Part shown: piece by piece, positions 10,675-22,012 of the stretch
Numbering within the stretch: the first letter of the stretch is position 1
How the letters are laid out: each line of letters starts with the position of its first letter
Assembly (NCBI GenBank): GCA_900095095.1
Contig: FMBT01000461.1
Coordinates: 25,890-89,889 of the forward strand
Source of the DNA: Fragilariopsis cylindrus CCMP1102
Taxonomy: Eukaryota; Bacillariophyta; Bacillariophyceae; Bacillariales; Bacillariaceae
Reading direction: 5' to 3'
DNA: 64,000 nt
Translations under genes and position numbers: made by a program
Notes under the pieces: generated by a model
What the model was told of the DNA's origin: nothing
Databases searched by the model: none
The model's input: only the letters and a program-made list of their open reading frames with translations

Positions 10675-11575
10675 GCATAAGCATCAAATAGTAATAGTAT
10701 TGTTGATCAAAAAGAAGAAGAAGAGGAAGAAGAAGGAAAACGATTTAACAACAATCAACCAAAAATAAATAATATACATATTGTAGACTAGTAGCTAGTA
10801 GATATATAGTCTAATAATAGATTCGTTTTAGTTTTAGAATAGATTTTATAAGTTTAGAATCGTCGTTGTTTGTTTGTAGCATAATCCTGATTTCAGTATT
10901 AGTACTGATACTGTGATGATTCGAACACAATGCTAGCATATATAATTGGTGTTCAATTAGTATGCCTTTTTTTTTTACGAGTGAGTGAGTCGAATGATGG
11001 CATGACAATCTATAGACCCCTACTAGTATGGAACACAAAACAGCCAACAACCAGCAAATCAGCTTTCAAAATGTAGTAGGAATTCTAAAGTGTGATTTGA
11101 CAACAATACATATTTTAACCCCAGCCAGTAACCTTTTACACTAGAGCATCATGGAAACATAACTTGAGCGCTAAACAGACCATCTTGCCTAGGATTGCTG
11201 TAGACTGTGGTACCCCTAGATTGCAAATCTGTTAGTATCTTCACTAGAAACAAATGGAGCTTGTGGCTAGATCTGCTTTTTCAATTTTGAAGGACAAATA
11301 ATTGATACCTTCATTAGAAACAAATGCTTCTTGAGACTGAATTAGATCCTGAAATCACTAGCAAATGGGACTAACAGTAGAGACAGCAAAGACACCGTTA
11401 CTAGCCCGTACATAATACTACAGTCCAGTATGAGTTGCAACCAGACGAGCCATACCCATGCACGCATCATTCACATGGTAAGGAAGATAGCATACCCATT
11501 TGAGTAGACGATAGGATAGATAGCTCATACTAACATTAGATATTAGTTTAATATCAAAGTATTCTAAGGTGGTAG

Positions 11576-14500
11576 CTAGACCGGTAAGCACCGCGTCTCA
11601 TAGATCCTATTACTAACATGTTGGACACGGTGCGAAAGGTACCGGATAGCAATATGATCCAAAATACGAGCAACTGCAGGATCTTTTTTGATGAGTAATT
11701 CCCATGCGTCTCTACTCAGACTAAAAACAACAGCACAATCGGAGTCACAAGCTACTCCACTTAAACGATCAACTCCTTCTATAAGTCCAAGCTCCCCGAT
11801 CACAACACCTCGTGGAATTTCCTCTCTTACAGCCGTTCCCTTCATCATAGCTGTGAGTTCGCCACATATAATAAGTTTCGCACTATCACTCTTATCTCCT
11901 TGATTCCATACAACCTCGTTCTTGGTGTACACTTCCCGTTTGAAATATGATAGAAATGTAGTTGCATCACGCTTCCCATTGGAAGAAGAATCAACTCGGA
12001 GGAGATTTTGTAGGTAATGAATCGCCAGCTCCTTTTCTTCTAGTTCATCAAGATCCTCATTCTTGCCCTCGTGGAGGTGAACAATGCGACTTTCTCTTTT
12101 GAGAAGGGATGAATCCTCGCGTGTGATAAGAATGTCTTCAGCAAAAACAAGCGCATCGTCAAAGCCGGCACATACTTGGTTCTTCGGAATAAGCTTTAAT
12201 ACGTCACTTATTTCTTCATCAGGCTCCTCCAAAATTGCGGTCGACAGCCCATATTTTGTTGGGAAGTATCCTGATATAAATCAAGAGGTGAGCGAGTGAG
12301 CGATTGAGTGAGATCAAAATAATAGTACGTATAAAACGACGCACTCGGTACGCAAAAGAACGACAACAATTGAAAGGACCACACGAAAACAGTTAGCACA
12401 TACCTCTGTGACTACCCATGACAAAAATGTTCGTTTCAACTTTAAAAATCTGAGTCATTGAATTTTTGAGTTTGTTAACGGTCTGTGCAGCAGTAGAGTC
12501 CATCGTTGTTACGAGGGTGAAATCCATAATAACGATGAGAGGTTTGTCATTAGCCAATGCCTCCTTAATCCTATCTGCTAAATCAACAGCGTTACCAAAA
12601 AAATAAGTTGCCCTGTAATTGGATAACCATAATTTTTGACCGACCCGTTTTAGTTGAATCAAGGACTGCTAACGCTTGAGGTGGTCGTGTCCATGCACTG
12701 CTGCCTGTCATTATATTAGATGTAAACACGTTTGTTTTGGAAAAGTAAGTCAAGTTAGTCCATCGTATCAAGTCAAACCTGTTAGTACGAAACTGAACGA
12801 CTAAAAGTAAAATGAAACGAAAAGAGACTTACGGAGCGTCGTTGCTGATGTTATTTTAAATATTGGATCCAGATTTTGTACAGACTGCAATGCAAACGTC
12901 GTCATTGCGACGATAATACCAGCTCCCAAAGCTGGTGTCATCCCCATAAATGTCATGACAAATGTAATTACAATAATCTGATTTTGTGTATTATAGAAGA
13001 GAGAGAGATACAGAGATACAGAGAGTAACGGATGTAGCATAGATTAGAAAAATGTTCGCGGTCGGATAGGATATCAGCATTCGAAGTAGAAATGAAAAGA
13101 AGATCACGTGTGCATGTACTCACTCCTCCATATTCAATAGAATCATATTCCTCATATGAATAATAAACACCTTCCATAAATAGATCAACACCGATATGTA
13201 GCAGTAACGTACCAGCCATACATCGGGGAATGTATGGCATTGTGCTTGTTCCGAATACAAAGATAAAAATGTAACCAATAATTAATGCGACTTGACCCGC
13301 TCTACTTTTTCCACCAGATTTATAATATAATACCGAAACAGAGTACGTCATAACATTTTGAATACCACCAAATAAACCAGTTAATATATTAGAATAACCA
13401 TGACTCATCAATTCATTATTCATATCAACTTCAACATCGCATGTATTAGCGAATGCTGGGATATTAATTGGAACATTAATAACAGAAAAACACGATACAC
13501 CGATGACGGTACCTAATGCATTAATAACTGCCGTCCATGAAATTGTTGTAAAATCAACGATACGTAACAGATCCATAATATGACCATCAATACAGTATCC
13601 AAAAAAGATGGAGTAGTACCACTTCCATCATCATCTTCCACCGATGACGGAAAAAAATATCCTGCCGTTGTTGCTTGTTCCATACTAACACCAAAGATAT
13701 ATAATGCAAAATAATACATTGGGATGATAGAAATAAAGAATAAAGGTGCTAATAGTGTAAACTTTGGTCTACCATTCTTATCTTTTAGTACTGTCATAAG
13801 AATCCGTAATACGACCTCAAATATAACAACTGGTGCAAATTCATTAGAATTATCATACAAAGTACGTACACCATCGGCAGTAAATGTAAAGTTCTCACCG
13901 ATCATAACACCGGTTGATGAACAACCAATAAATACACCAATACCACCAATAAAACCAACTAATACATGATTTGGAAAATAATATACAACCTTACCTAATC
14001 CAGCTTTACCTAATCCATAAAATACCAATCCTGTAACAATTGAACTTAATCCAAATAGGAAAAATAATGTTGATAATGCTTCTTTACCATACCCTTGTTC
14101 AGCAATAACAATACCAGCCATCGCGTGATAAAATGGTACATTTTCAATTAATTGTGAAGATACTGGACTCTTAAAATTTGATGCAAACATTAAAGCAATT
14201 TGTCCTGTAATACATGCAAATAAAAACATTCGTATACCAAGTACTTCCTTTCCTGGTTGTATTACGGTAAACGACGGTACAGTGGTCCGTGGTCAAATAG
14301 GGGAAAAAAAAATAGAAATAGAAATAGAAGAAACAAAGAAAAAGAATCATTAGAGATCAGCATGATAACAAGGAATTTTAATTCAATTCAATTCCTCGAA
14401 ACGAATACGAATACGAAACGATTGAGCAAGACGAATACGAATTATATTGTTCAATGAATTTTGAATCTGATAAAAAATATTTACATACCTGGTAATGGAA

Positions 14501-14951
14501 ATGAACCAGAAATACCATCTTCTGCAGCGGCATCATCGGTAGTATTATCCCCATCACCATCACCACCACCATCACCGCCACCACTCCATCCTAATGGAAA
14601 ATATGCAACACCAAATGGAATAGCTGTCATAAAATTAATCATAAGTGTTACAATAATTGCTGGAATTTCTGCAAAGAAACTTTCATCACCATCATCATCA
14701 TCATCATCTTGTATTACGTTTCTATCACTACCTCCTCCTATACTCTCAGTAATAGTACATGTGTCATTCTTATTATTGAAGTCAATCGTATTCGTCGATC
14801 CATAATAGCCGGTAGAAGAAGAATCAGTATCAGTTTTAGTCCATTCTTCACCACTAATAAGAGGTTCGATTTCAGAATCAGAATGGCGAACACTATAGGC
14901 ATTTTCAATAGTTTCAAATCCACTCGCTCTTGGTCCTAACACCGAATCCAT
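11576..14951 (-). CDS. SulP/SLC26 anion transporter with STAS and cyclic-nucleotide-binding domains
   Basis: A membrane transporter for sulfate or other anions, about 910 residues. Exons: 14951-14489, 14252-13124, 12977-12833, 12704-12404, 12270-11576; every junction has GT-AG and matching phase. Acidic N-terminus, then SulP membrane segments (PFYHAMAGIVIAEQGYG, YYFPNHVLVGFIGGIGVFIG, NALGTVIGVSCFSVINVPIN). The STAS domain (KIMVIQLQGNLFFGNAV; IVIMDFTLVTTMDSTAAQTV) lies in exon 4. A cNMP-binding fold (EVVWNQGDKSDSAKLIICGE; GVVIGELGLIEGVDRLSGV) ends the protein, hinting at control by a cyclic nucleotide, although the usual PRAAT-type arginine is not evident. Two frame breaks sit in homopolymers: A7 at 12597-12603 (one base too many) and A6 at 13601-13606 (one too few). 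The stop is TAG. Confidence 0.85.
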
Positions 14952-15674
14952 GATAACTACCTACAGCAGGTAGATGTTATAATAAATGAATGGTTGGTTT
15001 GATGCTTTTTTCTCTTTTAGATAAAATCACTCTGACAAATTTGTTACTGCTGTCATCGAATGCCAATAATACAGAGTACCGCCGATCTTTCTTCATTCTT
15101 CGCAATTTTTTTTTTAACACGGCGTAACAATTTTAAGTGCACAAGACAGCGAATGATATTTCGCTCATCTGAATTCCTTGAAGGCTTGATGCTTGATTCA
15201 CGATTAGATTCATTCATTCGTCGTACAGTACTACTGTACACACAGTTGTACCAAAGATATGTATTGTATATACCATACTATGCATTTATAGGTATGATAC
15301 ATATCTTTGAAGTGCGATATCTCCCCCAAATCAATCAAAACTGTCCCCTAAATAGTAAATATCTTTGCTTCGTTTTTCTTCACGTTGTGTTCGAAGAAGA
15401 CGCACAAAAATCTTCACATAAGTACCGGTATGTTGTGATGAGTTCTTGTTTCTTCACATGACGATCTCCTTGCTTATCTCATCTTCAACACAAAGATCAA
15501 GGCACCAAATAATAGACAACAACAAAGTTGGGAGTAAATGACTTTGTATTAATACACTAGTGGAGAGAAAACTAAAGCAACGCTTTGGGTATTCGCAGTT
15601 TCTGTTTCCAATCTTAAAATCTTACTACAATAGGAAACACCAAAAACGAAAAACAAAAAAGCAAACAAAAGAAG
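14952..15674. promoter_or_regulatory. Divergent intergenic region, SulP and FABP-like genes
   Basis: About 720 bases containing both 5' ends. It includes T-rich and TACTGTACA-like words near 15230-15240. No other gene seen. Confidence 0.35.
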
Positions 15675-17054
15675 ATGGAGATTATTATTTCATCATTGAT
15701 ATTCGTTGTTGTCGGTACCTTCGCCATTGGGTATGGATTTGGGGGTTCTACTTCTTCTTCTTCTTTGTCGAGTTATTTAACAACAATAGCAACCTCATTA
15801 CTGAATCGTTTTGATGAAACACTTATGTCATCGTCATTACCTTGGTGGAATTTATATACCACAATCGTATCAAGTTATATAACAATACGACTTTTAATTT
15901 ATTTATAAATCCAATTTTAGAATTAATTGCATCTAAGATATATAGTAATAATAAAAGTAATAAGTCTGCTGAATCGAAGTCATCATCATTAATGTCGTCG
16001 TCAAAAAGGTCTCTATCGACGACAAGTAGACCGGTGACAACAAAAGATCGTTCTCTTCTAAGCGATGCTGATGACAACGAACAACAACAAGATGACGAAC
16101 AACAACAACAGAATGAAAGACGAAAACAAAAACAACCAATTGATATGACAGGAAATTATCAATTAATACTAAATGAAAATTTTGAAGCATTTTTAGGTAC
16201 ACAAGGTGTACCACGTATGTTTCAATCGATCGCATCGAAATCAAGACCAATACATCGTATTATTCATATTGATCTAATTTATCAATAAAAATTGAAGGTA
16301 TTGTTGACACATATACAGAGTATAGTATTGATGGACCATCCATTATCACAAAAATTCGTGGTAAACCATTTACTGATTCTGTTACCTATTTAACATTGGA
16401 AGAATTAGGTTTAAAACCAAACCCAGAACCTACTACTACTACTACTACCAATATTGATACTGTAACTGCTAATAATGCTAATCCGAGTAGTGATAATGAT
16501 TATGCAAGTGGGGATAGTGGTACTCTTACAGCAGACGATGGCAACGATTGCAACGATGACAACGATGACAATGATAATGATAAGAAAAGAGATAATAAAC
16601 GTGGTAGTACATTAGATAAGATAAAAAAGAGTTTGTCTAGTAAGAAACGCGAAATTAAAACAAATATAAGTAAAGGTGGGAATTTACGTGCATCAAAAGT
16701 GAAGCGATTGATTCAAAATAAATCAACAAGTAGTAGTAACAGTATAGATGAAGAGGAGGATAATGACAGTGACAATGAAACTTATTCCAATTGTTGAAGA
16801 AATTGATAGTAATAATAAAAAGAAACGAAGTAGTAGCAGTAGTAGTAGTAATGGTCCTAATACTGGTACCATTTGTGGTATAAAAAATATTAAACGTCAA
16901 GATGATGAAAAATATACATTAACAGTACATCGTAGATTTCGATCTTTGCATGAATAGAAAAATCAAAAATTGAAGTGATATTACATGTTGTATATGATGA
17001 TCTAAAAAAGATGATGTTATAGCAAAACAATTATTTGAACGTATATATATATAA
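15675..17054 (+). CDS. Membrane-anchored fatty-acid-binding-like (FABP fold) protein, frame broken
   Basis: ATG at 15675. A hydrophobic N-terminus (IIISSLIFVVVGTFAIGYG), a second hydrophobic part (SSYITIRLLIYL, then NPILELIASKIYS), a Ser/Gln-rich linker, then a segment like the start of an iLBP/FABP barrel: GNYQLILNENFEAFLGTQGV, IKIEGIVDTYTEYSIDG and IITKIRGKPFTDSVTYL, a long Asn/Asp/Lys insertion, and late strands KYTLTVHRRFRSLHE and EVILHVVYDDLKK. The reading frame changes at about 15906, 16286, 16790, 16955 and 17004-17009 (A6). Four are equivalent to one missing base and one to an extra base, yet each segment stays protein-like. Binding of fatty acids or acyl chains at the ER is a guess from fold. 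It could be a pseudogene, but sequence error fits better. Tail-to-tail with the next gene, 48 bases apart. Confidence 0.55.
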
Positions 17055-17102
17055 GTATATTTAATTAATTATTTAAATAAATTCTAAAAGTAAAGAATGC
17101 AA

Positions 17103-17766
17103 TTAATTGAGGTATAATAATATGTAACGTTGTACACCTCGTCGTTCTAGTCGTCGGTCATTTTTCAGACTTTTACTATAGGAAGTAGGGGGTTTTTGGA
17201 TGAATTCTTCAAATAATGCGGTAGTTACCATTCGCTTTTCCATAAGCAAATCCTCGCTTGTAGTAATTTGCATTGTTGCAAATTTAGGAATGAGGACGTC
17301 CAAATCTGATGCTGTTGCTGCTGCTGCTGCTGCTGCTTCTGCGGTGGCTGCTTCTTCATCGTGGCGACGACGTGCTTGAGCAGCGATAGCTTCTGCCAAT
17401 GCTTCGGCTGCTGCTGCTGCTGCTGCTTCTGCGGTGGCTGCTTCTTCATCGTGGCGACGACGTGCTTGAGCAGCGATAGCTTCTGCCAATGCTTCGGCTT
17501 CTGCTGCTGTAGCGGGAGTAGGTACTGGGACTGTAACTAGAATTGGGATCTTATTTTTTCCTCCTCTTCATTGAGCTTGAGGATGCTTCTATCATCCTTA
17601 TAGTTATCTCTTTTCAACTCGCATGCCTCACGATTGATATTTAAACAAAACCATGTTCTTTATGACAACTTCCACATATATTGACACAGTTAATGCAGAA
17701 AGTGTCACCTCTAGTAATACCAATCGCTACACGGTCATTGTTATTGTTATTGTTAGTAGAGTCCAT
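17103..17766 (-). CDS. Small zinc-ribbon-like protein with duplicated Ala/Glu-rich helix, frame broken
   Basis: ATG at 17766: an Asn-rich start, then FCINCVNICGSCHKEHGFC, a cluster of C-x2-C pairs likely to bind zinc. An acidic/basic linker (REACELKRDNYKDDRSILKL, EEEE) leads to a 30-residue unit (AEAIAAQARRRHDEEAATAE plus alanines) present twice, then a tail (LDVLIPKFATMQITTSEDLL ... ERRGVQRYILLYLN). About 221 residues. Two frame breaks: A4 at 17647-17650 and T6 at 17554-17559, each apparently one base short; restoring frame was only checked for consistency. No family recognised; the function is unknown. Confidence 0.6.
17322..17501. repeat. 90-base tandem duplication inside the zinc-ribbon gene
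   Basis: Two almost identical 90-base units encode the 30-residue Ala/Glu/Arg-rich helix twice. The in-frame length keeps the gene open. Recent origin is likely because even synonymous sites agree. Confidence 0.85.
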
Positions 17767-18376
17767 TTTTCGAGATCGAGTTGTTAAGTTGTTAAGTTGT
17801 TGTTTTGCAAGTGAGCTAATTTGATTTTATGGTCCTTATTGCATCAGAGTACTCATCGACGAAGTGTAGGACTTTCCCATATGGGACCAAAATTGTACTA
17901 CATACTAGTAAGTACTGCGTAGAAATTGGTTTCATTGCTGTTGGTTTTATTCGAGTGTAGTAAGAGAAACAGAAATATGATACGTTTCTATAGTCTGTTT
18001 CGATCGCCAAGCATTACCTCTCTCTCCCTCTCTCAATCGTAACAAAAAAATCACATCTTTCCTTTTTCGTTTAGTCGTGTTTAGTTAAAAACAATAAAAC
18101 CAACAGCTAAACTAATTGCTGCTGACGCTTAAGAGCGCGAACCCTTAAAATCTTAGCTTCTTTTTTTTCTTTGTGAGTTCAACACGCTTTTATGGTCTAA
18201 GAATTCCTCACGATAGCGCGTGCAACTAAGTGTTAGCTGAAGGATGTACAGTACGGTACAAACATATCGTGAACATAAAAATCACATAATTTTCATTTCG
18301 ATTGTTTGTTTTGTATTGCGACCTTAACAACAGCAATAGTAATAGCAACAACATCAGCAAAGACAGCTTCTTCAAG
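17767..18376. promoter_or_regulatory. Divergent intergenic region
   Basis: About 600 bases between the zinc-ribbon gene and the RING gene starts. Contains GTACAGTACGGTAC near 18247. No gene seen. Confidence 0.35.
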
Positions 18377-19855
18377 ATGTCTCCTACCATCGTCCTCTAC
18401 AAATGCAACGATCCCAATTGGGAACCTGTAGACCCAGAAGCAGATAGCAACGTAACAGTAAAGTCGTCGTCGTTTATGTACTTCGAAAATGGCCTTGATG
18501 GTGTCCTCAAAGCTCGGCAGGGTGCCGAAGCATTGATAGCTGCTAATCTTGAAATTAGCTCGCTACTTCGAGGTGTTATTCTAGCATCGACCTTCACAAC
18601 TATTGACCGGAAGGAGAAGTATTTTCTCGAAATTGAGGCGAAGAAAAAGAAGAAGAGCAAGAAGAGAGATCTTATTGTCGAAATCAATGACATCGACCAC
18701 GATCACGATCTGTTCATGCCCAAGAAGAAGAAAATCAAGGTACAAGAAGTTACTCGTCGTCGCCGCCGTCCTTCCGAAAAGAGAAAAATTCCTGATGACA
18801 ACGATCAAGGTGGTACTCTAGTTGAAGGAGCTATCGTCACGGCAACACGATTGATATTCCCATCAATTCCCGCTACTTCGCCATCTCCGTCTTCTTCTTC
18901 CTTACCTTCAAAGAAGAAACGGAGAAAGGTTTCAGGTACAGCTATTGTGAAAGTCCATTATGGTGTTGTTCGTATTCAAAAACTTGCACGTGGATTCCTG
19001 ACTCGAAGTTATCTCGCAGCAGCTGAAGTACAACAAAAGAAAACTTCCACTGTTCGTATTCAAAAACATATACGTGGATTTCTGGCTCGAGCAAGACTGC
19101 ACATCGATGTTCTCCCAGCAGCAGCAGCAGCAGCAGCTTCAACACAAGCGACAACGACGACGACATCATCCTGTCACAGCAACACCGACAGCAACGACGA
19201 CAGCAACAACGACACGTGCTGCATTTGCCTCGAAGTGACAGGTCAAGATGCAGCGAAGATCGACTGTGGGTGTGATCATCGTTTTTGTTATGAATGTATT
19301 CTCAAATGGGGGACGGAAAAATCCAACACATGTCCATATTGCCGGGAGAAATTTCACGAAATCACTACAACGTGCATGCATAACAACGAAACAAAAACGA
19401 CACAATTGAAAGATCATAACAGTCGACGTGTCGGGATTGAGTCACCTTTTATTGAACAGGGTTTGGGATGGTATACAGTCCAACTTGAAGTCGAATTAGA
19501 ATCCATGCAATTCAAAATGGAAGAATGGCATCGGAATGGACGATCTTTTTCATTACAACAATATATCGAGCATATACGAGCAAATCAAGATAGTGGAGCA
19601 TACGGTCCGTTAAACGATCAACACGCACAGATATTTGAGGTTATGATTCGAACTGCATATGAAATGCCAGATCCTTATCAATATAGGGCACGTTTTCCTC
19701 CGTCGAGGAAAAGATCTGCACAGGATACATGGTACGCAATTTTTGAGACTCAAACAGAAAACGCGCAAAAGGAAATTCTAGAAGCCCAAAGCCAAGGATC
19801 AGTTCAAGTCGAGCAGTGTCTACAGAAATACCGAAGACTATCACGATTGGCTTAA
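18377..19855 (+). CDS. RING-finger protein with two IQ calmodulin-binding motifs
   Basis: ATG at 18377 (MSPTIVLYKC); the frame extends upstream only from a TTG. Intact, 492 residues. Lys/Arg-rich clusters (KKKKKSKKR, RRRRRPSEKRK, KKKRRK) are likely nuclear-localisation signals. Two IQ motifs, VRIQKLARGFLTR and VRIQKHIRGFLAR, about 29 residues apart, fit IQxxxRGxxxR and should bind calmodulin or a related EF-hand protein. After Ala and Thr/Ser/Asn runs comes a C3HC4 RING (CCICLE, DCGCDHRFCYEC, CPYC) of the kind found in E3 ubiquitin ligases. The C-terminal part is helical (WYTVQLEVELESMQFKMEEW; EILEAQSQGSVQVEQCLQKY) and not assigned. Role inferred: a ubiquitin ligase responsive to calcium. Confidence 0.85.
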   Translation: MSPTIVLYKCNDPNWEPVDPEADSNVTVKSSSFMYFENGLDGVLKARQGAEALIAANLEISSLLRGVILASTFTTIDRKEKYFLEIEAKKKKKSKKRDLIVEINDIDHDHDLFMPKKKKIKVQEVTRRRRRPSEKRKIPDDNDQGGTLVEGAIVTATRLIFPSIPATSPSPSSSSLPSKKKRRKVSGTAIVKVHYGVVRIQKLARGFLTRSYLAAAEVQQKKTSTVRIQKHIRGFLARARLHIDVLPAAAAAAASTQATTTTTSSCHSNTDSNDDSNNDTCCICLEVTGQDAAKIDCGCDHRFCYECILKWGTEKSNTCPYCREKFHEITTTCMHNNETKTTQLKDHNSRRVGIESPFIEQGLGWYTVQLEVELESMQFKMEEWHRNGRSFSLQQYIEHIRANQDSGAYGPLNDQHAQIFEVMIRTAYEMPDPYQYRARFPPSRKRSAQDTWYAIFETQTENAQKEILEAQSQGSVQVEQCLQKYRRLSRLA

Positions 19856-22012
19856 GGGGAAGACAACGACATGGAGGGGGTAGTGCAACGAATCACATTA
19901 TTATCCAATTAGAACGGAGGAAAGGGATGATGGGATTATGGTGTTCGATGGTTAATTTATTTTGATGATGAAGTGTTTATTTTCGGTTGGGATGGATTTT
20001 CTTTTTAGTTTTTGGTTGATGTTAAATGTTCGGTTTTCTTTCGGATCGGTGCCCGTACGTTTTAAAACGATTCGCTTCTCACGTAACCGACATGGTTCAG
20101 TTATTTAGTGAGAAGGTTTCGGCATGTGTGGTAGGCAGTATTTATCGTCAGGGCGGCTGTAATGGCTTTTGCTTATGAGATTGGATACTGTTAAGATATA
20201 CGCTTCGACAATTTGGACCCATTCATTTGTGGCCTTGTCGGAGGATTTATATATCGCTACTCACATGAACTACGTAACGAACGCATTGTATGAAGAGATC
20301 TTTTCTTTGGATGGTTGTTATTATTATTGGTTTAAAAAAGTATGAGTATTATCGTTTGATTAGTGTAAGGGGGACGGCCCCGTTTGTACATGTTTTATGA
20401 GGGAAAAATAAGATAGGAACCTGTGAACGGATGTACGCATCTGGTTGACACAGCTATCGAATGCGTGTGGGGAATGATGGAGGTGGCTTAAAGCAAAAGA
20501 ACCCACCCCTTCGTAACGATCCACACCGACCCATATTCATGATTTACATGCACTAGGCCAAAATGGCTGAAACGATCTACAAAAAGATTTTTTTTTTACC
20601 AAATAATAATAATATCCCATTCGAAGAAATGTATTTTTGACAGCAGTAGACTGAAGCAACGAAGAAGATGGTATTTCCAACGAATTTATGTACAAACATC
20701 GTGATAGATGAATGGCCGGGTACAATCATTTACCTGTAATCAATGCACTCTCTTTTGGATTTCGATTGATTCTTAAAAAATAAAAATAATTGTAAATTAT
20801 TAAAAAAAATTAAACAAAAAAACTATTCTTCTACAGTACTTCTTACTAGGATCTGAATATTACATCGTTTTACAGGGACATAGTTACCTGCAATTTGTAG
20901 TAAAATAATCAATGAAACGTATCCCTACCATACCATCACAATTATACCAGTATTTTTCCATAGCACTAAAATAACATCTCGGTGCGTATTTTTCTGTCAG
21001 TATCGTCTTAGTACGAGAGATCCTTGGATTTTTGTACGGAACTAACCTAACTTAATACAACTCTCTGAAGATACTACTATTATACAGTACAAATCAGACA
21101 TATTGGTTTGCCAAATGTTACCTCTGCGATCTAATGATTTTTTAACATCTTATTAAGTATCATTATGGAATGGATTTTATTATAACTTATTAGTCTGCAT
21201 GGAGTGTCGTATTAGTATCGAATGACTAGGAATCAAACAACCGAATTACCCAGTATACCTATTGCATGGTGGCTACGCTTGTTCGACTAGCTGGCTAGCT
21301 GGTGGCAAGCATCATCAAAAATACATTGTTCGTTGCTCTATCTACTAACTATACCAGTTTCAAGAAGAATGTAAGAAAATTCACACACACCACTTACATC
21401 ACACATCACACACACTGTTTAGCGATTTTTTGCGTAACAAGTAATAACTCTGTAGGGCCTTATCACCCCTTAACTACTACTTGAAGTATCATACAACTGA
21501 TCATATTATGCCTGTTTTCTGTATGGCGAAGGAATCCTTCTCATACGGTATGATGGTATAGCGTACTAGTAAATTTTGGTATGTTCATACATACCATCTT
21601 TCAAATTAACTCGCTCGCTCGCGCAATGCTGTTCTTTGATCAATTTCAAAAAAAATAATTGGCAGGGCACCAAGATGAAAGAAGCAGCAAAACAAGAAGA
21701 AGAAAGCAACCCACGATCAGCGACACAGCTAGAACAACAGAGCAACAACAGAGCAACAGCCAAACAAGAAAAGCAACAATAAAACAATCGAAAACGCAAA
21801 CGAAAATAACTTAAGTTAACTTAACTTCGTCCACCCCTGACCGAATCAAATCAAATCAAATCAAATCGAATCAAATCGAATCAAAAATCAAATCAAATCA
21901 AATCGAATCAAATCAAATCAAATCAAATCAAATCGAATCAAGAATCGAATCGACACTACCACAAACAACATAACATAACGTAATTGTTGACTGTACACTA
22001 AATCAAAATCAA
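19856..22012. other. 2.1 kb intergenic region
   Basis: Mostly AT-rich sequence with poly-A and TACAGTA words. The last ~110 bases before the next gene are an AAATC/GAATC microsatellite. No gene recognised. Confidence 0.4.
21842..21950. repeat. AATCA/AATCG pentanucleotide microsatellite
   Basis: About twenty imperfect five-base units (AATCA with AATCG variants), ending about 60 bases before the ATG at 22013, so they probably lie in the promoter or 5' UTR of that gene. Confidence 0.9.

Larger units (their letters stand above)
9528..11575. other. 2 kb intergenic region with a 140-base direct repeat
   Basis: Between the EF-hand gene start and the SulP gene end. It contains the direct repeat at 10371-10510 and 10535-10674, GA-rich tracts near 10710-10740, and many TACAGTA-like words. 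No gene was recognised. Confidence 0.4.

Noticed and set aside
12597-17009. A changed genetic code or programmed frameshifting
   Set aside because: Intact genes here end at TAA, TAG and TGA, the breaks need both added and removed bases, and no common slip signal is shared.
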